Assembly (NCBI GenBank): GCA_018223385.1 | Contig: JAGTTR010000004.1 | Span: forward strand, 62,001-126,000 | Origin: Oscillospiraceae bacterium Marseille-Q3528 | GTDB taxonomy: Bacteria; Bacillota; Clostridia; Lachnospirales; Lachnospiraceae | Reading direction: 5' to 3' | DNA: 64,000 nucleotides | Part shown: positions 9,601-15,774 of the stretch, one piece after another | Layout of the letters: each line of letters opens with the position of its first letter | Position numbering within the stretch: position 1 is the stretch's first letter | Made by a program: the position numbers and the translations under genes | Notes under the pieces: generated by a model | Seen by the model: the letters and a program-made list of their open reading frames with translations, nothing else | What the model was told of the DNA's origin: nothing | The model's database searches: none

Positions 9601-10234
9601 GATGATTGGGGTTCAGGGAACGAGCCTTGAATGCCTTGACAGCATCCCAGTCAACCATTTCCTTCAGGTCATCATAATCCCATACCTCGATCTTCTGGTA
9701 CTCATGAGAAGTACGGAAGCCATCGAAGAAGTGCATCATCGGAAGGTGGCCTGCGATGGTGGACAGATGTGCAACAGCTGCCAGGTCCATTGCCTGCTGT
9801 ACGCTGTTGGAAGCCAGCATTGCGAAACCGGTCTGACGACATGCCATAACGTCGGAATGGTCGCCGAAGATGGATAATGCATGGGAAGCCAGTGCTCTTG
9901 CAGCTACGTGGAACACGGTAGGTGTCTGCTCACCGGCCAGCTTGTACATGTTGGGGATCATCAGAAGTAATCCCTGGGAAGCAGTGAAGGTGGAGGTGTA
10001 GGAACCTGCGGTAATGGAACCGTGTACGGCACCTGCAGCACCAGCCTCGGACTGCATTTCTACGATATTAACTTTCTCGCCAAAAATATTGGTTCTATCC
10101 TGGGAAACCCATTCGTCCATGTTCTCAGCCATCGGAGAGGAAGGTGTGATCGGGTAGATCGCAGCAACCTCAGAAAAGGCATAGGCTACATGAGCGGCAG
10201 CGGTGTTTCCATCCATTGTCTTTAATTTTCTCAC
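6686..10234 (-). CDS. nifJ: Pyruvate:ferredoxin (flavodoxin) oxidoreductase, single chain
   Basis: Oxidises pyruvate and CoA to acetyl-CoA and CO2 and reduces ferredoxin in the cytosol. About 1,182 residues, the normal length for single-chain PFOR. Order: the pyrimidine-binding domain at the N-terminus (YPITPSSPMAE); the CoA and gamma domains; two ferredoxin-type clusters (CMQCNWCSYVCP and CTGCGSCAQVCP); and the C-terminal TPP domain (GACPGCGES, GDGWAYDIGYGG, SNTGGQSSKSTP). The frame is open to a GTG at 10243, but that codon sits one base from AAGGAG. The in-frame GTG at 10234 has a ten-base spacing and gives the family-typical beginning RKLKTMDGN, so I prefer it. It is the middle gene of a three-gene minus-strand operon. 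Confidence 0.97.
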   Translation of the reverse strand: MRKLKTMDGNTAAAHVAYAFSEVAAIYPITPSSPMAENMDEWVSQDRTNIFGEKVNIVEMQSEAGAAGAVHGSITAGSYTSTFTASQGLLLMIPNMYKLAGEQTPTVFHVAARALASHALSIFGDHSDVMACRQTGFAMLASNSVQQAMDLAAVAHLSTIAGHLPMMHFFDGFRTSHEYQKIEVWDYDDLKEMVDWDAVKAFKARSLNPNHPHLMGSAEQPETFFQHREASNPAYLETPDLVAKYMDKVNAKIGTDYKPFNYYGAEDATEIIVAMGSVCDAAEELIDYLTAQGRKVGMIEVHLYRPFSQKYLLNVMPKTVKKIAVLDRTKEPGSIGEPLYLDIVAALHGTEFENCTIVGGRYGLGSKDTQPGDILAVYENLWSENPKKEFTISINDDVTHLSLPTTSNPDVAPKGTKACKFWGLGADGTVGANKNSVKIIGDHTDKKVQAYFQYDSKKSGGVTISHLRFGDSPIKSTYYVKQADFVACHNSAYLYRYEMVQDVKPGGFFLLNCVWSDEELEEHLPAKVKRYIANNNVQFYTCDAVSIAKKIGLGARRTNSVLQAAFFKLANIIPIDDAVGYMKDAIRHTYGKKGEDIVNMNLAAVDAGVNHIHKVVVPESWKTAADEAPAPKLVGRDKAHTDYLNDILVPTNTLTGDAVPVSTFLSTVNGMIPSGTAAFEKRGIAADLPKWDFTKCMQCNWCSYVCPHGVIRPFVLNDAEAEGVDGVLNMKGTKDKKFTIAISALDCTGCGSCAQVCPAREKALEMIPAETEYMDEQQAKYNGLFGNVTDKEIPFKEDTVKGSQFRQPLMEFSGACPGCGESPYAKLITQLFGERMFIANATGCSSIWGCSAPSSPYTVNKEGKGPAWANSLFEDNAEFGFGMTVSVEARRNELKSAVERLNDVLGVPARAWLASFNDAKQSKVTGDILLAECEKIQDTNADAKYVVENQDMLNKPSMWIFGGDGWAYDIGYGGVDHVLASGRNINVMVFDTEVYSNTGGQSSKSTPMGAVAKFAASGKAVKKKDLAQIAMAYGYVYVAQIAMGANPNQTLQALREAEAYDGPSLIIAYAPCINHGVKAGMNKAMLEMKNAVRSGYWNLLRYNPTLAAEGKNPLSIDSGVATESYRDFIMGEVRYNSLKLKFPDRAEQLFTKAEELAHDRYDELITRRDSFSELETLEKGGK

Positions 10235-10239
10235 CTGAA

Positions 10240-11532
10240 TCACTCTCCTTTTCCAAGACCTAAAGCTTCACGCTGCAGGAAAATGTGCTCCGGAACAACC
10301 TGTTCCTTGATGACCTTTCTTGCACACATGTACTGACATACCTGGCAGTCCTCGCAGATCTCGGGATCGATCACTGCGTGCTTGCCCTCTGCATAGATCG
10401 CGCCGTTCGGGCAGTTTGCCTTACAGTCGCCGCATCCGATACATGCGGAATCACATACTTTAGCCTTGTCTGCATAGTCAGCAGTAGAAGAGCAGGGAAC
10501 GAGCTTCATGCCCTTGTAAGGAACCATGGTGATCAGGCCCATAGGACATGCATATGTACAATCCTTACATCCCACACACTTGTCAGGGTCAACCTTGGCT
10601 ACGCCGTCAACCATTGTCAGAGCACCGTAACGGCAGGCTGCTGTACAAGCACCCTGGCCAACACAGCCTGTGGTACACAGACCCAGCTCCTTGCGGTCAA
10701 CTGCTGCTGCCTCAGCACAGGTCTGGATGCCCATCTGTTTGAATACCTCGGAAGCTCTGCCGCCGCTGCATCTTACGAAAGCAACCTTGTCCTTGAGGAC
10801 AGTCAGGTCGTGGAGTGTATCAACGATAATCTTCTTCTTACATTTTACGGTACATGCAACGCAGCCTTCGCACTTCTCATAGTCGATAACCGCATGGTTA
10901 TTCACGATGGAAACAGCACCCTTCGGGCAGGCACGTTCGCACTCGCCGCAGGCGATACAGCCGTAGCCGCATGTCTTGCGTACGATCTCATCATCCTCCT
11001 CTGTGGAAGAGCAGGGGATGAAGTTGGTAGCATCCGCAGGGATCATGCGGATAATATGCTGCGGACAGGCAGCAGCATTCGCGCAGGCACCACAGCCGTT
11101 GCACTTCTCGGCGTCAATGATCACTTTACCGTCTTCGAAGCTCATTGCGCCATATTTACAGACATCGATACAGGAACCAACGCCTACACATCCGCTCTTG
11201 CACTCTCCGCGCTGGAAGCCCTGGTCAACAGCCTCCTGGCAGGAAGAACAGCCGGCGAATCTTGCTTTGCCGGCAGCATGTCCAGCGCAGCTGATGAAGG
11301 CAATCTTCTTGGTTACTTCCACCGGAGCTACGCCCAGAAGCTCGCTGATGGAATTGACAGCGTCCTGATCGCATGCGGGACAGAGGGCAGCATCTCCGGT
11401 CTCAGCGATAGCCTGTGCACATTCCGCACAGCTTGCTTTTCCGCAGCCACCCAAACCACAGCAATCGAGACCGGGCAGAAACGCCAGAATCTTTCCGACG
11501 AGTCCCTCGGCCTTGTCGTGATTGGTACTCAT
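10240..11532 (-). CDS. RnfB-like polyferredoxin with internally duplicated Fe-S domains
   Basis: A 430-residue protein very rich in cysteine. The N-terminus has an RnfB-type Fe-S motif (LPGLDCCGLGGCGKASC, 19-35) with CPAC at 51. Two homologous halves follow, about 77-236 and 250-408. Each opens with (I/V)AF(I/V)xC and a CxxGCVGxGxC motif (111 and 286), then three more Cys clusters, sharing a PCSST landmark at 174 and 347. Eight ferredoxin-type clusters plus the N-terminal one are possible. There are no membrane segments, so it is a cytosolic electron wire. It is first in the operon with PFOR, which suggests it accepts or distributes PFOR electrons; this is inference. Strong AAGGAGG site seven bases from ATG. 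Confidence 0.85.
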   Translation of the reverse strand: MSTNHDKAEGLVGKILAFLPGLDCCGLGGCGKASCAECAQAIAETGDAALCPACDQDAVNSISELLGVAPVEVTKKIAFISCAGHAAGKARFAGCSSCQEAVDQGFQRGECKSGCVGVGSCIDVCKYGAMSFEDGKVIIDAEKCNGCGACANAAACPQHIIRMIPADATNFIPCSSTEEDDEIVRKTCGYGCIACGECERACPKGAVSIVNNHAVIDYEKCEGCVACTVKCKKKIIVDTLHDLTVLKDKVAFVRCSGGRASEVFKQMGIQTCAEAAAVDRKELGLCTTGCVGQGACTAACRYGALTMVDGVAKVDPDKCVGCKDCTYACPMGLITMVPYKGMKLVPCSSTADYADKAKVCDSACIGCGDCKANCPNGAIYAEGKHAVIDPEICEDCQVCQYMCARKVIKEQVVPEHIFLQREALGLGKGE

Positions 11533-11553
11533 ATGAAATCCTCCTTCTATTAA

Positions 11554-11616
11554 AATGAATTATTGAGTTATTTAATTCATTGATAAAAATATAGCATTTT
11601 TTGAAGCATTTCACAA
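11554..11616 (-). promoter_or_regulatory. Promoter and inverted repeat upstream of the polyferredoxin-PFOR operon
   Basis: On the minus strand TTGTGA (11611-11616), a 17-base spacer and TATATT (11588-11593) form a plausible promoter. Downstream, an inverted repeat with nine-base arms AATGAATTA/TAATTCATT (11554-11581) lies in the leader between promoter and Shine-Dalgarno site, where an operator would act. Its regulator is not recognised. Confidence 0.55.
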
Positions 11617-11795
11617 GGTGCTTCGTGTACATAATCAAGTACAATGACAAGATATGTACGCATTTCGTCAAAATTTTTTATAAAAAACCGGAGTTAGTTA
11701 CAACTACCTGAAAATGGCGGAAATCAGGGATAAAACAGCATTTGCGGAAGATACTATACAGTGAAAAAATGAAAGGTATAAGGAAGGGAAATGCT

Positions 11796-12053
11796 ATGAA
11801 ATGTATAGAATATACGATCCGGGATGCGCTGGGTATCCATGCCAGACCGGCGGGAATGCTTGTGAAAGAAGCGTCAAAGTTTACCTCGGAAATCCGGGTG
11901 CGCTGTAAGGGAAAAGAAGGGGATGCCAAGAAGATCTTAAGCCTCATGGGACTGGCGGCAAAAGAGGGAGATCGGGTGGAGATCACGGTGGAAGGGCCGG
12001 ATGAGGAAGAGGCGGCGGCTGTGCTGGAGAGATTCATGAGTGAAAATCTGTGA
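11796..12053 (+). CDS. HPr-family phosphocarrier-like protein with His15 but Lys46
   Basis: An 85-residue HPr-fold protein. It keeps the PTS active site (GIHARPAG, His15), so it could accept phosphate from enzyme I or a related kinase. At the regulatory position the usual Ser46 is Lys (DAKKILSLMG), so HPr kinase could not phosphorylate it there. The ATG at 11796 is chosen because AGGAAGGG lies upstream and it puts His at position 15; a longer in-frame start at 11742 would add 18 unsupported residues. It is a single gene ending at a terminator shared with the convergent MATE gene. Role is uncertain: an alternative PTS carrier, or a protein specialised for a separate phosphorelay. Confidence 0.85.
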   Translation: MKCIEYTIRDALGIHARPAGMLVKEASKFTSEIRVRCKGKEGDAKKILSLMGLAAKEGDRVEITVEGPDEEEAAAVLERFMSENL

Positions 12054-12065
12054 TCAGAAGGTAAC

Positions 12066-12118
12066 GAGGGAGCATGTCTTAAGAGAGATTGATAGATATC
12101 AGAAAGCGCTCCCTCTTT
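12066..12118. terminator. Probable terminator between the HPr-like and MATE genes
   Basis: An eight-bp perfect stem, GAGGGAGC (12066-12073) and GCTCCCTC (12108-12115), followed by TTT. The 34-base loop is long, so efficiency is uncertain. Confidence 0.55.
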
Positions 12119-12176
12119 ACAGGTAATCGTCATATGGTGTTGTTTCGATAGGTATGACTGTATGGTGCGGCAAATT

Positions 12177-13577
12177 TTAAAGCCATCCCTGTTTTCTCCA
12201 CCGGGAGAATTCTCCCTTCACCAGAACGACGGAGATCACGAAGGATGTCAGATCTGCTACGGGAACGGCCAGCAACGCACCGTCCAGGCCGAACCGGGCG
12301 GACAGAAGCAGTGCCAGCGGGATCAGGACAATACCCTGGCGCACCAGCGGGATGATCAGCGCCTTGGTGGGCTGGCCGATGCCCTGGAAAAAGGCGGAGG
12401 TGGCCATATGGATGCCATACACGAAGAACGCCATCATATATAATCGGAAGAAATGCTGGCAGGCAGCCAGGTACAGCGGCTCTCCGGAGACGAACAGCCG
12501 TCCGATGTAGGTGGGGAATAGCTGATATACAGCAAACCAGCCGATGGATACCAGTAGCGCGATCCTGGAAGCCAGCCGGTACGTCTCCCGGGCACGGCCG
12601 TAATTTTTGGCACCATAGTTGAAGCCATTGATGGGCTGGGTGGCGGAGGACACGCCGACAAACATGGCATGGGCGATCTGGTACACCTTCATGGAAGCAC
12701 CGTACACGGACAGGGCGATATCACTGCCGTACACACTGGCAGCGCCGCAGGTCTTCATCAGGTTGTTCATGGTCACCTGCACCAGGGCGGTCATGATCTG
12801 GGTCAGAAAGCTGGGAAAGCCCAGTTTGAGAATTCTGCCGGTCAGTGCTGCCGTGGGTTTCAGGTGATTCTTTTTTATATGGAAGCTTTTCAGCCGCGGC
12901 AGGTAGGCAAGGAAGCAGCAGCCGGATACCACCTGTCCGATGACGGTGGCAACGGCAGCGCCCTTGACCCCGGCGTGAAAGCCAAAGATAAACAGCGGAT
13001 CCAGCACCAGATTGATGATGGCACCCAGGATCATGCAGCGCATGGAATAAGCTGGATTGCCGTCTGCCCGGATGATGGATGTGAATGACGTGCAGAACAG
13101 AAGGAACGGCAGACCGAAAACGATGATCCGGGTGTAGCCCAGGGCTGCGGAAAATGCCGTGTCGGTGGCGCCGAAGGCCCGGACGATCTGCGGCGCAAAA
13201 ATGCTGCCGAACAGTGCAAGGAGAACGCCGGTGCTCACCAGAAGCGTCACGGCGTGGCTGATGGTGCGGTCGGCGGTATCCTGTTCGCCTCGTCCCAGGC
13301 TTAAGTTCAGGTTGGCAGAGCAGCCGTCTCCCAGCATGAGCGCCAGTGCGGTGGTGACGATGGTCAGCGGAAAGGCTACATTGGTGGCAGCCATGCCGGT
13401 GATGCCCACGCCCTGTCCGACGAAAATCTGGTCGGCAATATTATAAAGATAGTTCACCATCAGCGTCAGGGCTGTGGGAATGGAATACTTGCGGATCAGA
13501 TGGCTGATGGGCTCGGTGGCCAGCGGATTGGCCGCAGGCGGCACAGAGCTGGATGTTTTGGAATTGGAATCTGTCAT
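12177..13577 (-). CDS. MATE-family transporter under FMN-type riboswitch control
   Basis: A 466-residue inner-membrane protein of the MATE family (MepA/NorM type), with about 12 hydrophobic segments in two six-helix halves. Family features include the N-terminal PTALTLMVNYLYNIADQIFVGQ region and the corresponding segment of the second half (SVYGASMKVYQIAHAMFVG). MATE proteins export cationic or aromatic compounds using Na+ or H+ gradients. Here the leader carries an FMN-like aptamer, which suggests the substrate is a flavin, a flavin analogue or a flavin breakdown product. Neither direction nor substrate can be read from sequence. ATG at 13577 with AAGGAGG eight bases upstream. Confidence 0.92.
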   Translation of the reverse strand: MTDSNSKTSSSVPPAANPLATEPISHLIRKYSIPTALTLMVNYLYNIADQIFVGQGVGITGMAATNVAFPLTIVTTALALMLGDGCSANLNLSLGRGEQDTADRTISHAVTLLVSTGVLLALFGSIFAPQIVRAFGATDTAFSAALGYTRIIVFGLPFLLFCTSFTSIIRADGNPAYSMRCMILGAIINLVLDPLFIFGFHAGVKGAAVATVIGQVVSGCCFLAYLPRLKSFHIKKNHLKPTAALTGRILKLGFPSFLTQIMTALVQVTMNNLMKTCGAASVYGSDIALSVYGASMKVYQIAHAMFVGVSSATQPINGFNYGAKNYGRARETYRLASRIALLVSIGWFAVYQLFPTYIGRLFVSGEPLYLAACQHFFRLYMMAFFVYGIHMATSAFFQGIGQPTKALIIPLVRQGIVLIPLALLLSARFGLDGALLAVPVADLTSFVISVVLVKGEFSRWRKQGWL

Positions 13578-13603
13578 GAAAAATACCTCCTTACATTACA
13601 TAT

Positions 13604-13737
13604 AGAAGAAATAAAAGTATCTCACAGGCATTTTCTTCTCCCATCCAGACTTGACTGTTGGCTCCGGAACTGCACCGGATTAGCTTGCGCTCGCGGGCTG
13701 TACCGCCAGTAGAGTAGCTTCCCATTTCCGAAGAAAT
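13604..13737 (-). promoter_or_regulatory. FMN-type riboswitch (possible ligand-variant) upstream of the MATE gene
   Basis: On the minus strand the element has RFN landmarks in order: TTCTTCGG opening P1, CTGGCGGT, AGCCCGCGAGC, TCCGG...CCGGAGCC, AGTCTGGATGGGAGAAG closing P1. It departs from the usual consensus in several conserved places. The P2 strand normally reading GGGTGAAA-TTCCC is GGGAAGCTACTCT, GCCGACAGT is GCCAACAGT, and the base run before AGTCTGG is shortened. Downstream, TTTCTTCT (13604-13611 on the complement) can pair with the 3' strand of P1 (AGAAGAAA), giving a competing hairpin just above the Shine-Dalgarno site, which suggests translational control. A possible -35 (TTGACT, 13772-13777) lies upstream, with a weak -10. 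Confidence 0.85.
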
Positions 13738-13849
13738 CCCATACCCAGAACGTACCATTTACAGGTGAAAAAGTCAACTATAAATACATATTTTGAAGAA
13801 GAATTTTTGTAATATTCGCACAAAGGAGGAGAACGGGTGATAAAAAATA

Positions 13850-13878
13850 TTGTCAATCACACTGTGATGTGATAAAGT
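13850..13878 (+). promoter_or_regulatory. Promoter of the glycine-riboswitch/AGCS transcript
   Basis: TTGTCA (13850-13855), a 17-base spacer and TAAAGT (13873-13878). A short dyad TCAC-ACT-GTGA sits within the spacer. The start point would be near 13885, about 30 bases before the aptamer. Confidence 0.6.
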
Positions 13879-13911
13879 GGTCTGGTATAAAATTTTATAA
13901 CGTTCAAACCT

Positions 13912-14006
13912 TGGCTTTGGAGAGCCCCGCTGGAACGAAGCGGGCGCCGAAGGTGTACGGCGGAAGTGTGTATCCGCTAATCTCTCAGGCAAAAGGACAA
14001 AGGAGG
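13912..14006 (+). promoter_or_regulatory. Glycine riboswitch, single aptamer, overlapping the Shine-Dalgarno site
   Basis: The aptamer core is clear: TTTGGAGAGC, a GCCCCGC/GCGGGC helix, GCCGAAGG, a hairpin around GGCGGAAG, then CTCTCAGGCAAAAGGACA. Only one aptamer is present; no second unit lies upstream. P1 pairs CTTTG (13915-13919) with CAAAG (13998-14002), and the 3' strand overlaps the AAAGGAGG Shine-Dalgarno run (13999-14006). Ligand binding could therefore hide the ribosome site and shut off translation of the symporter when glycine is plentiful. The direction of control is inference. Confidence 0.92.
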
Positions 14007-14014
14007 AAAATGAC

Positions 14015-15367
14015 ATGTTGGAAATGGTAACAAAGGTGAACGGATTCATGTGGGGGATTGGTCTTCTGCTGCTTCTGTGCGGAACGGGAATTTATTTCAC
14101 GATTCGCCTGCGCTTTATTCAGGTGCGTCGCTTCGGCGAGGGCATCCGGCTCGTATTCGGGCATATAAAGGGACACAGCGGCGAGAAGAAGCATGGAGAA
14201 ATGACTCCGTTCCAGTCTATGGCGACAGCCATCGCGGCACAGGTAGGTACCGGTAATCTGACCGGAGCGGCAACTGCTCTGATCTCGGGAGGCCCGGGCG
14301 CGATCTTCTGGATGTGGGTATCCGCATTCTTTGGCATGGCGACCATCTATGCAGAGGCAAGTCTGGCACAGGAATACAAGACAACGGCCCACGGCGAAGT
14401 GACCGGCGGCCCGGTGTATTACATAAGACAGGCGTTCAAAGGCACATTCGGCAAAGTTCTTGCCACATTATTCGCAGTATTTATCATTCTGGCACTGGGA
14501 TTCATGGGAAATATGGTACAGAGTAACTCCATCGGTTCCGCGTTCTCCGGTGTGTTTGAGTCCAGAAATATCCCGATCCCGCCGGTGGCAGTGGGTATCG
14601 TTCTGGCCATCATCGCCCTGTTTATTTTCGTGGGCGGCACGGAGCGTCTGGCACAGGTAGTGGAAAAAATGGTGCCTTTCATGGCAGTGATCTACATTAT
14701 CGGAAGCCTGATTCTGATTCTTTTAAACGCAGCACAGATTCCGGAAGCGTTCCGTCAGATTTTCGTGGGCGCATTCAATCCTTCTGCTATCGTGGGCGGC
14801 GCAGCCGGTATTACCGTAAGAGAAGCCATTCGTTATGGTGTGGCAAGAGGTCTGTTCTCCAATGAGGCTGGTATGGGTTCCACACCTCATGCACATGCGA
14901 GAGCAGCAGCAAAGAACCCGCATGAGCAGGGACTTTCCGCTATGATCAGCGTGTTCATTGACACGTTCGTCATTCTGAACCTGACCGTATTCTCCGTACT
15001 GACCACAGGGGCCATGTCCACCGGCAAGGGAGGCATCGCGCTGACCCAGGCGGCATTCATGACAAAATTCGGCGGCTTTGGTGATATCTTTATCGCGATC
15101 TGCCTGCTGTTCTTTGCTTTCTCCACGATCTTAAGCTGGCATTTCTTCGGCCTGATCAATGTGAAATATCTGTTCGGCGCCAAGGCATCCAAGATTTACT
15201 CCATCCTGGTGGTGGCGTTCATCGTGGTAGGCTCCACCCTGAAGGTTAATCTTGTATGGGAGCTGTCTGATTTCTTCAACGGACTGATGGTTATCCCGAA
15301 CCTGCTGGCACTGCTGGCACTCAGCGGCGTGGTGGCAAAGATTTGCAAAACGTATGATAAAAAATAG
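14015..15367 (+). CDS. AGCS-family Na+:alanine/glycine symporter
   Basis: A 450-residue integral membrane protein of the alanine/glycine:cation symporter family, with about 10-11 hydrophobic segments. Family signatures are visible: QVGTGNLTGAATALISGGPGAIFWMW near 75-100 and the SNEAGMGSTPHAHA motif near 285. It imports small neutral amino acids with Na+ at the cytoplasmic membrane. The upstream glycine riboswitch makes glycine the likely main substrate. ATG at 14015 follows AGGAGG by eight bases. No clear terminator follows; copy A of the dispersed structured element begins 15 bases after the stop. Confidence 0.95.
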   Translation: MLEMVTKVNGFMWGIGLLLLLCGTGIYFTIRLRFIQVRRFGEGIRLVFGHIKGHSGEKKHGEMTPFQSMATAIAAQVGTGNLTGAATALISGGPGAIFWMWVSAFFGMATIYAEASLAQEYKTTAHGEVTGGPVYYIRQAFKGTFGKVLATLFAVFIILALGFMGNMVQSNSIGSAFSGVFESRNIPIPPVAVGIVLAIIALFIFVGGTERLAQVVEKMVPFMAVIYIIGSLILILLNAAQIPEAFRQIFVGAFNPSAIVGGAAGITVREAIRYGVARGLFSNEAGMGSTPHAHARAAAKNPHEQGLSAMISVFIDTFVILNLTVFSVLTTGAMSTGKGGIALTQAAFMTKFGGFGDIFIAICLLFFAFSTILSWHFFGLINVKYLFGAKASKIYSILVVAFIVVGSTLKVNLVWELSDFFNGLMVIPNLLALLALSGVVAKICKTYDKK

Positions 15368-15381
15368 AGAATAATGAGGGA

Positions 15382-15548
15382 TTACAGTTCACCTGCGCCA
15401 CAGGGAACATTCGCAAAACCGCATCTTCGATGCTTTCCGCTGCGTTGCAGCTCATTTTTGCTCATTCTGTGGCGCTCCCTTCAAACTTTCCGACAGCCAT
15501 ATGCTCGTGCAAGCACGGCATCTGTCAGTCAAAAAGTTTAAGTGAACT
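15382..15548 (-). repeat. Dispersed structured intergenic element, copy A
   Basis: About 164 bp, on the minus strand, bounded by AGTTCAC and GTGAACT. Internal order: a long hairpin closed by TTAAACTTT/AAAGTTTGA with tip CGTGC-TT-GCACG; the conserved GGGAGCGCC; hairpin GCTGC-AAC-GCAGC; hairpin GCATC-GAA-GATGC; GGTTTTGCGAATG; GGCGC. A micro-ORF of 27 codons plus stop (15465 down to 15382) starts MSKNELQRSGKHRRCGFAN. It lies downstream of the AGCS gene. Compare copies B (20284-20439) and C (22597-22754). Confidence 0.85.
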
Positions 15549-15572
15549 TGTTAAAAAATCGTTCAGATTTTA

Positions 15573-15601
15573 TTGTTTTTTGCTCTGTAATTTTATATAA
15601 T
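15573..15601 (+). promoter_or_regulatory. Promoter of the antiporter-subunit operon
   Basis: TTGTTT (15573-15578), a 17-base spacer and a perfect TATAAT (15596-15601). Initiation near 15608 gives a leader of about 165 bases before the first start codon. Confidence 0.8.
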
Positions 15602-15607
15602 ACACAC

Positions 15608-15725
15608 ATAGGAGCAGTCGGCGCGTGAGCGTAAGAAGAAATATGGCGGCACGGCCGGATCGAAGGGCGGAGAATCTCCGAAGAAGCATCGTCTTTTCGG
15701 GACTCTCCGCTTTTCTTTTGCCAGT
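15608..15725 (+). promoter_or_regulatory. Structured leader with intrinsic attenuator, class not recognised
   Basis: The leader opens with AGGAGCAGTCGG and the hairpin CGC-GTGA-GCG, then TCGGC can pair with GCCGG further on. It ends in a long hairpin (about 15667-15717) with arms beginning GCGGAGAATC and ending GACTCTCCGC, followed by TTTTCTTTT. A terminator this far ahead of the gene, after a compact folded domain, is the layout of a riboswitch or attenuator. I do not recognise the aptamer. Ion sensing would suit the downstream genes, but that is a guess. Confidence 0.6.
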
Positions 15726-15774
15726 TAAGAAAGTAAACACGACAACAAGACGAGAGACGGAAGTGAGGGGTAAT

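Noticed and set aside
15625..15774. In-frame upstream extension of the first antiporter gene
   Set aside because: It translates the attenuator hairpin and leader; the ATG at 15775 has a proper ribosome site and begins the hydrophobic N-terminus.
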